This document shows positions 15,795 through 24,459 of a stretch of DNA of 55,373 nt, in pieces. This stretch comes from an uncultured Bacteroidales bacterium (lineage in GTDB: Bacteria; Bacteroidota; Bacteroidia; Bacteroidales; UBA3663). A model generated the notes under the pieces. The model worked only from the letters and a program-made list of their open reading frames with translations. It did no database searches and was not told where the DNA came from. The DNA is taken from the NCBI GenBank assembly GCA_905235375.1, contig CAJOLH010000021.1, positions 1 through 55,373 on the forward strand, in the 5' to 3' direction. The position numbers and the translations under genes were made by a program. Position 1 is the stretch's first letter; each line of letters begins with the position of its first letter.

Positions 15795-17221
15795 TTTTTG
15801 TAGAATTTGTGGACTTCGGTTGTTCCATCCTCCATCAGCAGGAGGAGGATATAGACCGAGGTCGGATGATTTGACATCTTGATTTCGTTGACACTTCCCT
15901 TTTGCACAGCAATGCGCTGTCCGGCGGCATTCAGCAGCGTCCATTCTGCAATCTGCTTGGTGTTGCCTTCAATCAGCAGATGGTCGCCCTCCCAGCGTAC
16001 CTGGGTCGATGGGCGGTCACCTTCTGCGATGGCGTTGAGCCCATCGATGCTTCCTTCCTGGACGGCAAAGAACGTGAGTGAGAACGGGAAGTAGCCCTGG
16101 TTGTTGTTGAAGATGGCATCGGGTACCAGCAGTCGGAAGTCGTAGTCACCGGCGGGGACGGCACCGAGGTGGATTATGCGGTTGTCGATGACGTCTCCCG
16201 GGCACCAGTTGCTGAACGATTGCCAGGCTTCGTCCGACATCGCTGACGATCCGTAGATGCCATTGGCTTGGGTGTTGTACATCCTGAATGGCTCGCAGGA
16301 GGTGCGTCCGGGGCGATAGACCATTGCCATCCATTCGTTGACCCAGACGTAGTGCAAACGCCGGTTGTATTCCTCGCCACCCGAGTTGGAACCGTGGTTC
16401 GAGTTGATCATCAGAAACATGGCATCGCTCATCGGTTCGTCGAGATGCACCTGATAGTATGCCACCGTGGTCCCCTCTTCGTCACTGCGGCCTTTGCTGT
16501 AGGAATTCATGTAGCGCTCGTAGGCGAGGGGCAGAGTGAGCTGCCGCTGTAGCGCCTTGTCGCCCTGATGCTCGTTGGTGACGATGTCGAGCGTGCCTGC
16601 AAACACGTCATTGCGGCCTGAGCAGCCTGCTATCTGTGTGTTGGCGGCATAAGGCACACCTTCGAGGTGAAATTCCAGCCAGAGGTTCATCGAGTCGCGC
16701 AGCTGCTTGTCGTGAAATAGGGGCGAGAGGAAGGAGATGTCCCACGAGTAGGGCACATCAACACCCTTGTTCATGTCCATGAACGGGGTGATGAATCGTC
16801 CGATTTCGATGCGCTGGATGCTGGGGTCGGTGTCTCCGAGGCGACCGGAATACGTTCCACCGTTGGGCTTGACGTGCAGGCAGTCGTTGTAGGATAATGA
16901 GTCGCGCGACATCAGCACAAGATCTATCGAACCGATGCGGTCGTAATTGTCGCAAAGGGCGCTGATGGTGACCTTCAGGCACAGCGAATCACCCATCCTG
17001 TCAAGGTCTTCGGCGGGGAGCAGGGTGGTGTAGCGTGAGTTGTTGAGACGGAAGATGTTCTCGGGAACAGGTGCCACGCTTTCGCTTACGGTGCCTGCAT
17101 AGACATCGAAGAATGTGATGTGGTCGTAATACCTGAATTGCTGCTCGGCATTCGCGGTCGCCGCCTGTGCGATGAAGAGTGCCAAAAGCATGGACTGAGG
17201 TAGTCTCTTCGGTTTGTTCAT
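15791..17221 (-). CDS. PNGase F-like peptide-N-glycosidase with type IX sorting tail
   Basis: This 476-residue secreted protein starts with signal peptide MLLALFIAQAATANA. Two eight-stranded-jelly-roll-like halves are suggested: the N-terminal half includes SIDLVLMSRD, EIGRFITPFMD and WDISFLSPLF, and the C-terminal half includes MINSNHGSNSGGEEYNRRLH, YVWVNEW, FSNWCPGDVIDNRIIHLG and AGDYDFRLLV. These match the layout of peptide-N4-(N-acetyl-beta-glucosaminyl)asparagine amidase F, which cleaves N-glycans from glycoproteins. The last 80 residues end in VYILLLLMEDGTTEVHKFYKK, a typical type IX secretion C-terminal domain; PorT is encoded at 26446. I did not map the three catalytic acids. No clear promoter is seen upstream. 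The Omp28-like gene follows with a 4-bp overlap. Confidence 0.8.
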   Translation of the reverse strand: MNKPKRLPQSMLLALFIAQAATANAEQQFRYYDHITFFDVYAGTVSESVAPVPENIFRLNNSRYTTLLPAEDLDRMGDSLCLKVTISALCDNYDRIGSIDLVLMSRDSLSYNDCLHVKPNGGTYSGRLGDTDPSIQRIEIGRFITPFMDMNKGVDVPYSWDISFLSPLFHDKQLRDSMNLWLEFHLEGVPYAANTQIAGCSGRNDVFAGTLDIVTNEHQGDKALQRQLTLPLAYERYMNSYSKGRSDEEGTTVAYYQVHLDEPMSDAMFLMINSNHGSNSGGEEYNRRLHYVWVNEWMAMVYRPGRTSCEPFRMYNTQANGIYGSSAMSDEAWQSFSNWCPGDVIDNRIIHLGAVPAGDYDFRLLVPDAIFNNNQGYFPFSLTFFAVQEGSIDGLNAIAEGDRPSTQVRWEGDHLLIEGNTKQIAEWTLLNAAGQRIAVQKGSVNEIKMSNHPTSVYILLLLMEDGTTEVHKFYKK

Positions 17222-17270
17222 AAAAAATCCTTTTGTATGATTTATATAATAAATAGGATATAGTTGATGA

Positions 17271-17350
17271 TTCTAAGGGAAGCTAAGGGATGCTTAGGGA
17301 AGCTTAGGGATTCTTAGGGATATTAAGGGATATTTAGGGATTTTAAGGGA
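17271..17350. repeat. Period-10 tandem repeat, left arm
   Basis: Eight consecutive 10-bp units, each ending AAGGGA or TAGGGA (consensus NNYTWAGGGA). They are the reverse complement in type of the array at 17481-17580, so the two arrays form a long inverted repeat across the gap between the PNGase-like and pepP-like genes. Confidence 0.9.
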
Positions 17351-17364
17351 CGTTACTTTTCTGG

Positions 17365-17440
17365 ACCATGGGGGTAAAAGGGGAGTAAAAGGGTTATTTA
17401 AGGGGAGTAAAAGGGGAGTAAAAGGGGAGTAAAAAGGACG
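17365..17440. repeat. GGGGAGTAAAA tandem repeat
   Basis: About five copies of the 11-bp unit GGGGAGTAAAA, with one interrupted by GGTTATTTAA, lie between the two period-10 arms and form the loop of the inverted structure. No gene is seen in the roughly 343-bp gap 17222-17564. Confidence 0.85.
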
Positions 17441-17480
17441 ATACCTTCGCCTGTAGAGAATGGACTCCAAGAAACATTTG

Positions 17481-17580
17481 TCCCTTAATATCCCTTAAAA
17501 TCCCTTAGAATCCCCAAATATCCCTTAGAATCCCTTAATATCCCTAAATATCCCCAAATATCCCTTAGAATCCCTTGCAT
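17481..17580. repeat. Period-10 tandem repeat, right arm
   Basis: Ten consecutive 10-bp units of the form TCCCTTARAA, TCCCTTAATA or TCCCCAAATA. The rightmost units include the stop codon and last residues (K-G-F) of the aminopeptidase gene, so the repeat seems to have grown from that 3' end. Confidence 0.9.
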
Positions 17581-19310
17581 TTCTCTTCGAGCCAGATGCG
17601 ATCGTCCTCGTCAAGATGCGGGGCAAGCGTGTCATAGACGTACTTGTTGTAATGGTTGAGCCATGCCAATTCGTCCTTGTCGAGCATATTCTTGACCACG
17701 CATGAGGTGTCGATGTAGCAGAGTGTCAGCGTGTCGAGGCACTGGAACTCGCCCTGTTCCGAAGGGTCGCACGGTGTGGCTTCGGGTGCATCGGTTGTCA
17801 GGTTGAAGGGGCGTACCAGCACCAGATTCTCATGACGAATGCCATATTTGCCTCCCAGATAGATGGCGGGTTCGTTCGAGAAGATCATGCCGTCGCATAG
17901 CACCTGGGGATTGTGTTCCATACGAATCGACTCGGGACCTTCGTGTACGCCTAAGTAATGCCCTACGCCGTGGGAAGTGCCATGGCGATAGGTTTTGCCG
18001 TCGCGCCAAAGGTCAATGCGCGCCAGGGCATCGAGCTGGTCGCCGCGTGTGCCGCGAGGAAAGACGGCGCGCGCCAGACGGATGTGTCCCTTCAGCACCA
18101 GCGTGTAGTCGCGTTTCATGGCACGGCTCACTCTGCCCACGCCAATGGTTCGGGTGATGTCGGTAGTGCCGTCCAGATATTGCCCGCCCGTATCGATGAG
18201 GAGCAGACCGTCGCCTGCGATGGGCGTGTCATGATCCTTCGAGGGTTCGTAGTGCGGCATGGCAGCGTGTTCGTTCCAAGCCACAATCGCAGGGAACGAC
18301 TCGCTGCGGTACAGCGGTTGCTCGCGACGGAAGTCGATGAGTTTCTGCACCAGGTGCATCTCGGTCACTTCGCCTTCGATACCGAAGGTGCCGTCGTCAT
18401 TGATGCAGAATTCTTCGCCGGCTTTCATGCTGTTCTCCAGCCAATGGTAGAAGCGTGTCAGGGCTATGCCGTCCTTCAGCATGGCCGATTTGAAGCCTTC
18501 TATCTCGACAGGGTTCTTGATGCCCCTCATGAGAGGGATGGGGTCGGGGGCGACCATTGTGCGGTAGGGGCTTTCTGCGGCCTCTTCGTAGGGACGGATG
18601 TCGATGTCGAGGGCCGAAAGGTACGCACGCACCTCGCTGGTGACCTTCTTTTCGTGCACGTAGAGCGTCGAACCTTTGCGGCTCAGGTAAAGATAGGCGA
18701 TGAAGATGGGCGTGCAGTCAATGTCCGATCCGCGAAGGTTGAGCACCCACGCAATCTCGTCGAGGGCTGAAAGCCAGAGGGCCTTGCCGCCTTGCTCCTC
18801 CACGGCATCGAGCACGCGGCAGATGCGATCGGCAGTCTTTTCGCCACTCAATGTCTCGGGATAGATCTCAATCCTGTTCATCGGCAGTGGCGGACGGTTC
18901 TTCCATATTTGGCTGATGAGGTTCACGTCGATATCCACCTCGCTGTTGAAGATGATTCGGCTATCACCTCCTGTGCAGTTGGTGTCGTGCTGCGCCTTGT
19001 AATCGTCGAGCCATTGGGCTACAGTGGGTACTCCAGCCTCCTTCATCTTCATCAGTTTGAAGGGCGAACCCTTGAGCTGTTGCTCTCCCGAAATGAAGAA
19101 ACGGCTGTCGGTCCACAGTAGGGCCTCGTCCTGGGTGACAAGCACAAAGGCCACTTCGCCCCTGAAACCGCTGAGCCATTCGATCTCTTTCCAGTGGTCG
19201 GGGAGGTATTCACTCTCGTGCGGGTCGTTGTTCTCCATCACGTACAGGTCGATGCCCTGCTTCTGCATGAGCTCTCGAAGTTTCTTGACTCTTGACAGCG
19301 ATGCTTTCAT
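17565..19310 (-). CDS. pepP: Xaa-Pro aminopeptidase (M24B family)
   Basis: This 581-residue metallopeptidase removes N-terminal residues preceding proline. It has two creatinase-N-like domains followed by a pita-bread catalytic domain. The metal ligands are visible: two Asp in LLIDTGGQYLDGTTDITRT, His in HGTSHGVGHYLGVHEGP, Glu in FSNEPAIYLGGKYGIRHENL (both Glu). The size fits the long three-domain form found in Bacteroidota. The start at 19310 is preferred over upstream Mets because a promoter-like TATTTTTGC at 19332-19340 lies just above it. No signal peptide is seen, so it is cytoplasmic. Confidence 0.9.
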   Translation of the reverse strand: MKASLSRVKKLRELMQKQGIDLYVMENNDPHESEYLPDHWKEIEWLSGFRGEVAFVLVTQDEALLWTDSRFFISGEQQLKGSPFKLMKMKEAGVPTVAQWLDDYKAQHDTNCTGGDSRIIFNSEVDIDVNLISQIWKNRPPLPMNRIEIYPETLSGEKTADRICRVLDAVEEQGGKALWLSALDEIAWVLNLRGSDIDCTPIFIAYLYLSRKGSTLYVHEKKVTSEVRAYLSALDIDIRPYEEAAESPYRTMVAPDPIPLMRGIKNPVEIEGFKSAMLKDGIALTRFYHWLENSMKAGEEFCINDDGTFGIEGEVTEMHLVQKLIDFRREQPLYRSESFPAIVAWNEHAAMPHYEPSKDHDTPIAGDGLLLIDTGGQYLDGTTDITRTIGVGRVSRAMKRDYTLVLKGHIRLARAVFPRGTRGDQLDALARIDLWRDGKTYRHGTSHGVGHYLGVHEGPESIRMEHNPQVLCDGMIFSNEPAIYLGGKYGIRHENLVLVRPFNLTTDAPEATPCDPSEQGEFQCLDTLTLCYIDTSCVVKNMLDKDELAWLNHYNKYVYDTLAPHLDEDDRIWLEEKCKGF

Positions 19311-19331
19311 ATTTATTGATATTTGGACGGC

Positions 19332-19340
19332 GCAAAAATA
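19332..19340 (-). promoter_or_regulatory. Promoter -7 element of the aminopeptidase
   Basis: TATTTTTGC on the minus strand, with TTTG at 19361-19364 upstream at a 20-nt spacing. It lies 22 bp before the chosen start. Confidence 0.55.
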
Positions 19341-19400
19341 CGACGTTTTTTCGAAGAAACCAAAAAATCTGAACATTATTTGCATTTTTTGCACGAAATA

Positions 19401-19432
19401 TTTGTAGAAATTGCAGAATATTCATATCTTCG
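19401..19432 (+). promoter_or_regulatory. Promoter of rpsU
   Basis: TTTG at 19401-19404, 20 nt, then TATCTTCG at 19425-19432. A leader of roughly 100 nt follows, with a possible hairpin CGGGT/ACCCG close to the start codon. Confidence 0.55.
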
Positions 19433-19539
19433 CACCCGCTTATCAAAGTGGTAGGCAACCGATGAGCCCAAGGCTATTAGAAATGGAGATGTAAAAAAGG
19501 GAGCCGGGCGATTCGGGTCATTTAACAACCCGTACTGAT

Positions 19540-19731
19540 ATGATTATTGTACCAGTTAAGGAAGGTGAGAACATCGAGAAGTGTCTGAAGAAGTTCAAGC
19601 GCAAGTACGAGAAGACCGGTGTCATCAAGGAACTTCGCCGTCGTCAGCAGTTCAATGAGCCCTCTCAGGTTCGTCGCAAGAAGATGGAACATGCCAATCT
19701 ACGTTCAGCACCTCAAGGAGAATGCCGCTGA
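19540..19731 (+). CDS. rpsU: 30S ribosomal protein S21, with 3' frameshift
   Basis: The first 50 residues (MIIVPVKEGENIEKCLKKF..., then RRRQQFNEPSQVRRKKMEHA) are clearly bS21, a small basic protein of the 30S subunit that helps mRNA binding. After MEHA the frame reads NLRSAPQGECR and stops at 19731. Skipping one A within gccaatctac (about 19695-19696) restores IYVQHLKENAAE and a TAA at 19733-19735, which is the C-terminus expected for the family. This is either a real +1 event, a 3' frameshift mutation, or a single-base sequence error. It is monocistronic with its own promoter and terminator. Confidence 0.9.
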   Translation: MIIVPVKEGENIEKCLKKFKRKYEKTGVIKELRRRQQFNEPSQVRRKKMEHANLRSAPQGECR

Positions 19732-19778
19732 GTAATTGGTGGCCTCACCATCAGGGTCTGAAAAGACCAGACAATAGG

Positions 19779-19816
19779 GATTGGATTTCACGTCGTTGAG
19801 TCCAATCTCTTTTTTA
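19779..19816 (+). terminator. Terminator of rpsU
   Basis: The stem GATTGGA/TCCAATC with a 15-nt loop is followed by TCTTTTTT. A smaller hairpin GGTCT-gaaa-AGACC precedes it at 19755-19768. Confidence 0.8.
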
Positions 19817-19978
19817 TATCCGCTTTTCTCTTTAAATCAATTAAAAAACCGCTAACCAAAAACGTCAATTTCGGTAAAAGAATGTAAAAATGCCATGCTC
19901 GAATATTAAATAATGTTCATTTATCCGTCTTTTTAGTTTTATTTTGCATGAAATACTCGTTATTTAAAAAGTTTTCCT

Positions 19979-19987
19979 TACCTTTGC
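19979..19987 (+). promoter_or_regulatory. Promoter -7 element of the glycogen operon
   Basis: TACCTTTGC lies 29 bp before the ATG at 20016. This supports choosing that ATG over one at 19998. Confidence 0.65.
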
Positions 19988-20015
19988 ACTCGAAAAATTG
20001 TGTTATTTAGTAATA

Positions 20016-21671
20016 ATGAAGAATTCTATTAAACCCGACTATTTGTTTGAGGTTAGTTGGGAAGTCTGCAACAAGGTAGGAGGCATTTATGCCGTTCTCT
20101 CTACCAAGGCAGCCACTTTGAAGAAACAGCTTGGCGACAATCTTTTCTTTATCGGACCCGATTTGTGGGTGCAGCAGGAGTCACCCTTCTTTGATTCCTC
20201 AGCCGCCAGTCCCGAACTTGACGAATGGGCTCAAAAGGCGAAAGCTGAGAACCTCAAGGTGCGTGTCGGTCGCTGGAAAGTGCCAGGCGACCCGCAGGTT
20301 GTGCTTGTTGATTTTCGTCCGTTATATGCTACAAAGAATGCTTTCTATGGCCAGATGTGGGAGTGGTTCGGCGTCAATTCAATGGTCGGCTATGGCGACT
20401 ATGACGAGGGATGTGCCTTTGCACATGCTGCCGCACTGGTAATCGAAAGTCTCTTCAAGCATCTCTGTCCTTTGCGAAGCAATGCCGTTGCCCATTTCAA
20501 TGAATGGACCACGGGTATGGGCGTCCTCTATCTCAAGCATCAGGTGCCTGCCATCGCCACCGTGTTCACCACCCATGCCACCTGTGTGGGACGCAGTATC
20601 TGCGGCAACAACAAGCCGCTTTACGATTACCTGCAGGGATATTTCGGCGACCAGATGGCCGATGAGCTCAACATGACCTCCAAGCACTCCGTCGAGAAGC
20701 ACGCCGCTCAGGAAGCCGATTGCTTCACTACGGTGAGCGACATTACGGCTGCCGAGTGCAAGCAGCTGCTTGAGCGTGCTCCGATGGTTACGCCCAACGG
20801 CTTTGAAGGTGACTTTGTGCCCAAGGGCACTGCATTCAGTCGCGAGCGCAAGGTTAGCCGACAGGCATTCAGCCGGCTTGTGGAATGTCTGACGGGATGT
20901 GTGCCCGCCGAAGATGCTCTTTTTGTAGGCACGGCTGGCCGATGCGAGTTCAAGAATAAGGGTCTCGACGTTTTCCTCGACACTATGGCTCGCCTGCGTG
21001 ACATCAATCCAACGCGCGAAATTGTTGCTTTTATCATGGTGCCGGGCTGGGTCGAAGAGGTGCGTGCCGATGTGCTTGAGCGCTATCAGAGCGGTTCAGA
21101 CTTCGCCACAGGGCTCAGTGACCCCGTCTTCACGCACGCGATCTATAATTATTATGACGATGCTATTCTCAGTCGTATTCATCAACTGGGATTCCAGAAC
21201 CAGAAGAATGACAAGGTCAAGGTCATCTATATACCGTCGTACCTCAATGGCGATGACGGACTGCTCAACCGCGACTACTACTTGCTGTTGGCAGGCCTTG
21301 ATCTGACGATCTATCCAAGCTACTACGAGCCATGGGGATATACTCCTATGGAAGCGTGTGCCTTCGGTGTGCCCACCATCACGACCAGCCTTTCGGGCTT
21401 CGGTATGTGGTGCAAGTCCATCGGCAAGGACGATGACATTCTCGATGCAGTAGCTGTCGTATCTCGTGGCGATTCCAACTATGAACAGGTGGTTAGTAAC
21501 ATTGCCAACCTCGTGCTTCGTTTTGCCGATGTGCCTCACACCGAGGTCAAGGCCATCCGTCAGGAGGCGCGTCGTGTAGCTGCACGTGCGGGTTGGCACA
21601 ACTTCATCAAGTTCTACAAACTGGCCTACGACAAGGCTTTGAAGGAAGCTTCGCTACGTAAAGGTATCTAA
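20016..21671 (+). CDS. Glycogen synthase, GT3-type
   Basis: This 551-residue glycosyltransferase extends alpha-1,4-glucan chains. It starts with DYLFEVSWEVCNKVGGIYAVLSTKA, the signature of the eukaryotic-like GT3 glycogen synthases that Bacteroidota carry. It continues with HFNEWTTGMGVLYLK, FTTHATCVGRS and the C-terminal SYYEPWGYTPMEACAFGVPTITTSLSGFG with the donor-binding Glu residues. The donor (UDP- or ADP-glucose) is not decided by the sequence. It is followed after 50 bp by the phosphorylase, so synthesis and breakdown of storage glycogen are encoded together. Confidence 0.92.
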   Translation: MKNSIKPDYLFEVSWEVCNKVGGIYAVLSTKAATLKKQLGDNLFFIGPDLWVQQESPFFDSSAASPELDEWAQKAKAENLKVRVGRWKVPGDPQVVLVDFRPLYATKNAFYGQMWEWFGVNSMVGYGDYDEGCAFAHAAALVIESLFKHLCPLRSNAVAHFNEWTTGMGVLYLKHQVPAIATVFTTHATCVGRSICGNNKPLYDYLQGYFGDQMADELNMTSKHSVEKHAAQEADCFTTVSDITAAECKQLLERAPMVTPNGFEGDFVPKGTAFSRERKVSRQAFSRLVECLTGCVPAEDALFVGTAGRCEFKNKGLDVFLDTMARLRDINPTREIVAFIMVPGWVEEVRADVLERYQSGSDFATGLSDPVFTHAIYNYYDDAILSRIHQLGFQNQKNDKVKVIYIPSYLNGDDGLLNRDYYLLLAGLDLTIYPSYYEPWGYTPMEACAFGVPTITTSLSGFGMWCKSIGKDDDILDAVAVVSRGDSNYEQVVSNIANLVLRFADVPHTEVKAIRQEARRVAARAGWHNFIKFYKLAYDKALKEASLRKGI

Positions 21672-21721
21672 CAAGGGAATCAATATTAATCATCATCTTT
21701 TAACCATTAACTTAACCTATT

Positions 21722-24280
21722 ATGAAAGTACAGGTAAGTCATACCAACGCCCCTGTCTGGCGAGATGTTACCGTAAAGTCAAATCTTCCCGCCGAACTTG
21801 AAGGCATTCATACCGTTGCCCGCAACCTGTGGTGGTCGTGGAATTCCGATGCTCACAAGCTCTGGCGCGAGCTTGATCTCGATCTCTGGCGCTCAACGGG
21901 TCACAACCCGCTTGCCATGCTCGAAACCATGTCGCTCGATCGTCTCAACGAGATCGTTGCCGACAAGAAACTCATGAAGAAGGTTGATGCTGTTGTTGCT
22001 AAGTTCAATGACTATATGGCTCAGCCGGTCAACACCAAGCGTCCTTCGGTGGCATACTTCTGCATGGAGTATGGCCTGACAGCTTGCCTTAAGATTTATT
22101 CGGGTGGTCTCGGCATTCTTGCCGGCGACTATGTGAAAGAGGCCTCTGACTCCAATATCGACTTCTGTGCCGTAGGTTTTCTCTATCGTTTCGGGTACTT
22201 CACCCAGACACTTTCTGCCGATGGCAACCAGGAAGCCAACTACGAGCCGCAGAACTTTGCACAGCTGCCTATCGAGCCAGTGAAGAATGAGGATGGCTCC
22301 CAGCTCGTCCTCGAAGTGCCTTACCACGACAATATTGTTGTCTATGCCAACGTCTGGCAGGTGAATGTCGGTCGTGTGAAGCTCTATCTGCTCGACACCG
22401 ACATCGACCGCAACTCTGAGTGGGACCGCAGCATCACTCATCAGCTCTATGGCGGCGATTGGGAGAACCGCATCAAGCAGGAGTATCTGCTCGGCATCGG
22501 CGGTATGATGCTGCTCAATAAGCTTGGCATCAAGAAGGATGTTTACCATTGCAACGAGGGTCACGCTGCACTTATCGGCGCACAGCGCATGGCCGACCTT
22601 ATTCAGAACGAGGGCTTGAAGTTCAACGAGGCTCTTGAGGTGGTACGCAGTTCGCAGCTCTATACCTGCCACACTCCCGTGCCTGCCGGACATGACTACT
22701 TCGAGGAGGGTCTCTTCTACAAGTATATGTCGCACTTCCCCGCCAAGCTCGGCATCGACTGGGCAGATTTCATGAACATCGGTCGTGAGGTGCCAGGTGA
22801 GGGCAGATTCTCGATGTCGGTATTTGCTCTTAACACCTGTCAGGAAGCCAATGGAGTATCCTGGCTCCATGGCAAGGTAAGCCGCAATATGTTTGCACCC
22901 GTTTGGAAGGGATATTCTCCTGAGGAGCTCCATGTAAGTTATGTGACCAATGGCGTACACCTGCCCTCTTGGGCTGCCAGCGAGTGGAAGGAGTTCTACG
23001 AGAAACTCTTTGGTCCTGATTACTATGAGACCCAGACCCAGGATGAGATGTGGAAGAAGATCTATGAAGCTGACGACGAGGAGATCTGGAAGATCCGCAA
23101 GGGTCTTAAGACCAAGCTCTTCAACTTCATCAAGGAAGAGGTTGCCAACAACCTTCGCAAGAAGCAGGAGAATCCTGCCAAGATCATCCAGGCCGTCAAT
23201 GCCCTCAATCCCGACGCCCTCACTATCGGCTTTGCTCGTCGTTTTGCCACCTACAAGCGTGCACATCTGCTCTTCACCGACCTTGACCGTCTGGCCAAGA
23301 TTGTCAACAATCCTGAGCGTCCTGTGCAGTTCATCTTTGCCGGCAAGGCTCACCCCGCCGACGGTGGCGGTCAGGGCTTGATTCGTCGCATCGTCGAGAT
23401 TTCGCGTATGCCTCAGTTTGTGGGCAAGGTTGTCTTTGTCGAGAACTACGATATGGACGTTGCCAAACGTCTCGTTTCGGGTTGCGACATTTGGATGAAC
23501 ACGCCAACCCGTCCGCTTGAGGCTTCAGGTACATCTGGCGAGAAGGCTATCATGAATGGTACCTTGAACCTCTCCGTGCTTGACGGCTGGTGGTACGAGG
23601 GCTACAAGGAGGGTGCTGGTTGGGCTCTCACCGACAAGCGCACGTTCCAGAACCAGTCGCTCCAGGATCAGCTCGATGCCGAGACCATCTACACCTTGCT
23701 CGAGACCGAGATCGTGCCTCTCTACTTCGCCAAGAACCGCAAGGGCTATTCGCCCGAATGGGTAAAGGCCGTCAAGGACTGTCTCTTCAAGATCACTCCT
23801 CACTTCACCATGCGTCGTCAGCTCGACGACTACTACGATCGCTTCTATACCAAGGAGGGCGCACGTGCCCGCAAGCTTGCTGCCAACGATTATCAGCTTG
23901 CCAAGGAGATCGCAGCCTGGAAGGAGCGCGTTGCTGACAATTGGGAGACCGTTGAGATCAAGGAGATCACCCTGCCTCAGGAGGAGATCGCACAGGGTGT
24001 TGCCGTTGGTAAGACTTACACCGCTTGTGTCGTTGTCGATGGCAAGGCGATTGCTGCCGACCTCGGCCTCGACCTCGTGATTGCTACTACGGGCGACGGT
24101 GCTGCGCATAATAACAAGAGCTTTGAGATGGATGTCGTGAAGCGTGAAGGCTCGATTGTGACCTTCAAGATTGACTTCCCAGTGAAGTATTCCGGAGCCT
24201 ACAAGATCGGTTTCCGTCTCTTCCCGAAGAACGCCAACCTGCCGCACCGCATGGACTTCGCCTATACCCGCTGGTTCTAA
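21722..24280 (+). CDS. glgP: Glycogen/alpha-glucan phosphorylase (GT35)
   Basis: This 852-residue enzyme phosphorolyses alpha-1,4-glucans to glucose 1-phosphate. The N-terminal 100 residues (ELEGIHTVARNLWWSWN) match the DUF3417 domain of the bacterial short-type phosphorylases. The core has YFCMEYGLTACLKIYSGGLGILAGDYVKEASD, VTNGVHLPSWA, FARRFATYKRAHLLF, and PTRPLEASGTSGEKAIMNGTL with the PLP-site lysine region. A non-family extension of roughly 130 residues follows the catalytic part. It is the second gene of the glycogen operon, and a strong hairpin terminator lies 28 bp after the stop. Confidence 0.95.
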   Translation: MKVQVSHTNAPVWRDVTVKSNLPAELEGIHTVARNLWWSWNSDAHKLWRELDLDLWRSTGHNPLAMLETMSLDRLNEIVADKKLMKKVDAVVAKFNDYMAQPVNTKRPSVAYFCMEYGLTACLKIYSGGLGILAGDYVKEASDSNIDFCAVGFLYRFGYFTQTLSADGNQEANYEPQNFAQLPIEPVKNEDGSQLVLEVPYHDNIVVYANVWQVNVGRVKLYLLDTDIDRNSEWDRSITHQLYGGDWENRIKQEYLLGIGGMMLLNKLGIKKDVYHCNEGHAALIGAQRMADLIQNEGLKFNEALEVVRSSQLYTCHTPVPAGHDYFEEGLFYKYMSHFPAKLGIDWADFMNIGREVPGEGRFSMSVFALNTCQEANGVSWLHGKVSRNMFAPVWKGYSPEELHVSYVTNGVHLPSWAASEWKEFYEKLFGPDYYETQTQDEMWKKIYEADDEEIWKIRKGLKTKLFNFIKEEVANNLRKKQENPAKIIQAVNALNPDALTIGFARRFATYKRAHLLFTDLDRLAKIVNNPERPVQFIFAGKAHPADGGGQGLIRRIVEISRMPQFVGKVVFVENYDMDVAKRLVSGCDIWMNTPTRPLEASGTSGEKAIMNGTLNLSVLDGWWYEGYKEGAGWALTDKRTFQNQSLQDQLDAETIYTLLETEIVPLYFAKNRKGYSPEWVKAVKDCLFKITPHFTMRRQLDDYYDRFYTKEGARARKLAANDYQLAKEIAAWKERVADNWETVEIKEITLPQEEIAQGVAVGKTYTACVVVDGKAIAADLGLDLVIATTGDGAAHNNKSFEMDVVKREGSIVTFKIDFPVKYSGAYKIGFRLFPKNANLPHRMDFAYTRWF

Positions 24281-24308
24281 GCCTTGGGGCATAAACTCAA
24301 TAATAAAG

Positions 24309-24343
24309 CAAGCCGCAGGAGATTTCTCTTGCGGCTTGTTATT
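24309..24343 (+). terminator. Terminator of the glycogen operon
   Basis: The stem CAAGCCGCAgGAG/CTCtTGCGGCTTG is followed by TTATTT. Confidence 0.85.
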
Positions 24344-24354
24344 TGCCGTAATAC

Positions 24355-24388
24355 CGGCATTACGGAGTCTCGGTATTCCGTAATGCCG
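24355..24388. repeat. 12-bp perfect inverted repeat
   Basis: CGGCATTACGGA and TCCGTAATGCCG flank a 10-nt loop, just after the glycogen terminator and before the 19-bp repeats. It has no T-run on either side. Confidence 0.7.
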
Positions 24389-24401
24389 AATTCCTTATTA
24401 G

Positions 24402-24459
24402 TGACAGAACTCCTTATTTGCGACAGAATTCCTTATTTGCGACAGAACTCCTTATAACC
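24402..24459. repeat. Three 19-bp direct repeats at the 3' end of the dehydratase gene
   Basis: The unit GACAGAAYTCCTTATTTGC occurs at about 24403, 24422 and 24441 (the last ends in TATAACC). The third copy encodes the end of the dehydratase large subunit (K-E-F-C-R-K-stop on the minus strand), so the copies downstream are duplications of the gene's last codons and stop. Confidence 0.85.

Noticed and set aside
17271..17580. Telomere-like or origin iterons
   Set aside because: The units resemble TTAGGG only loosely, the period is 10, and no replication initiator gene is nearby.
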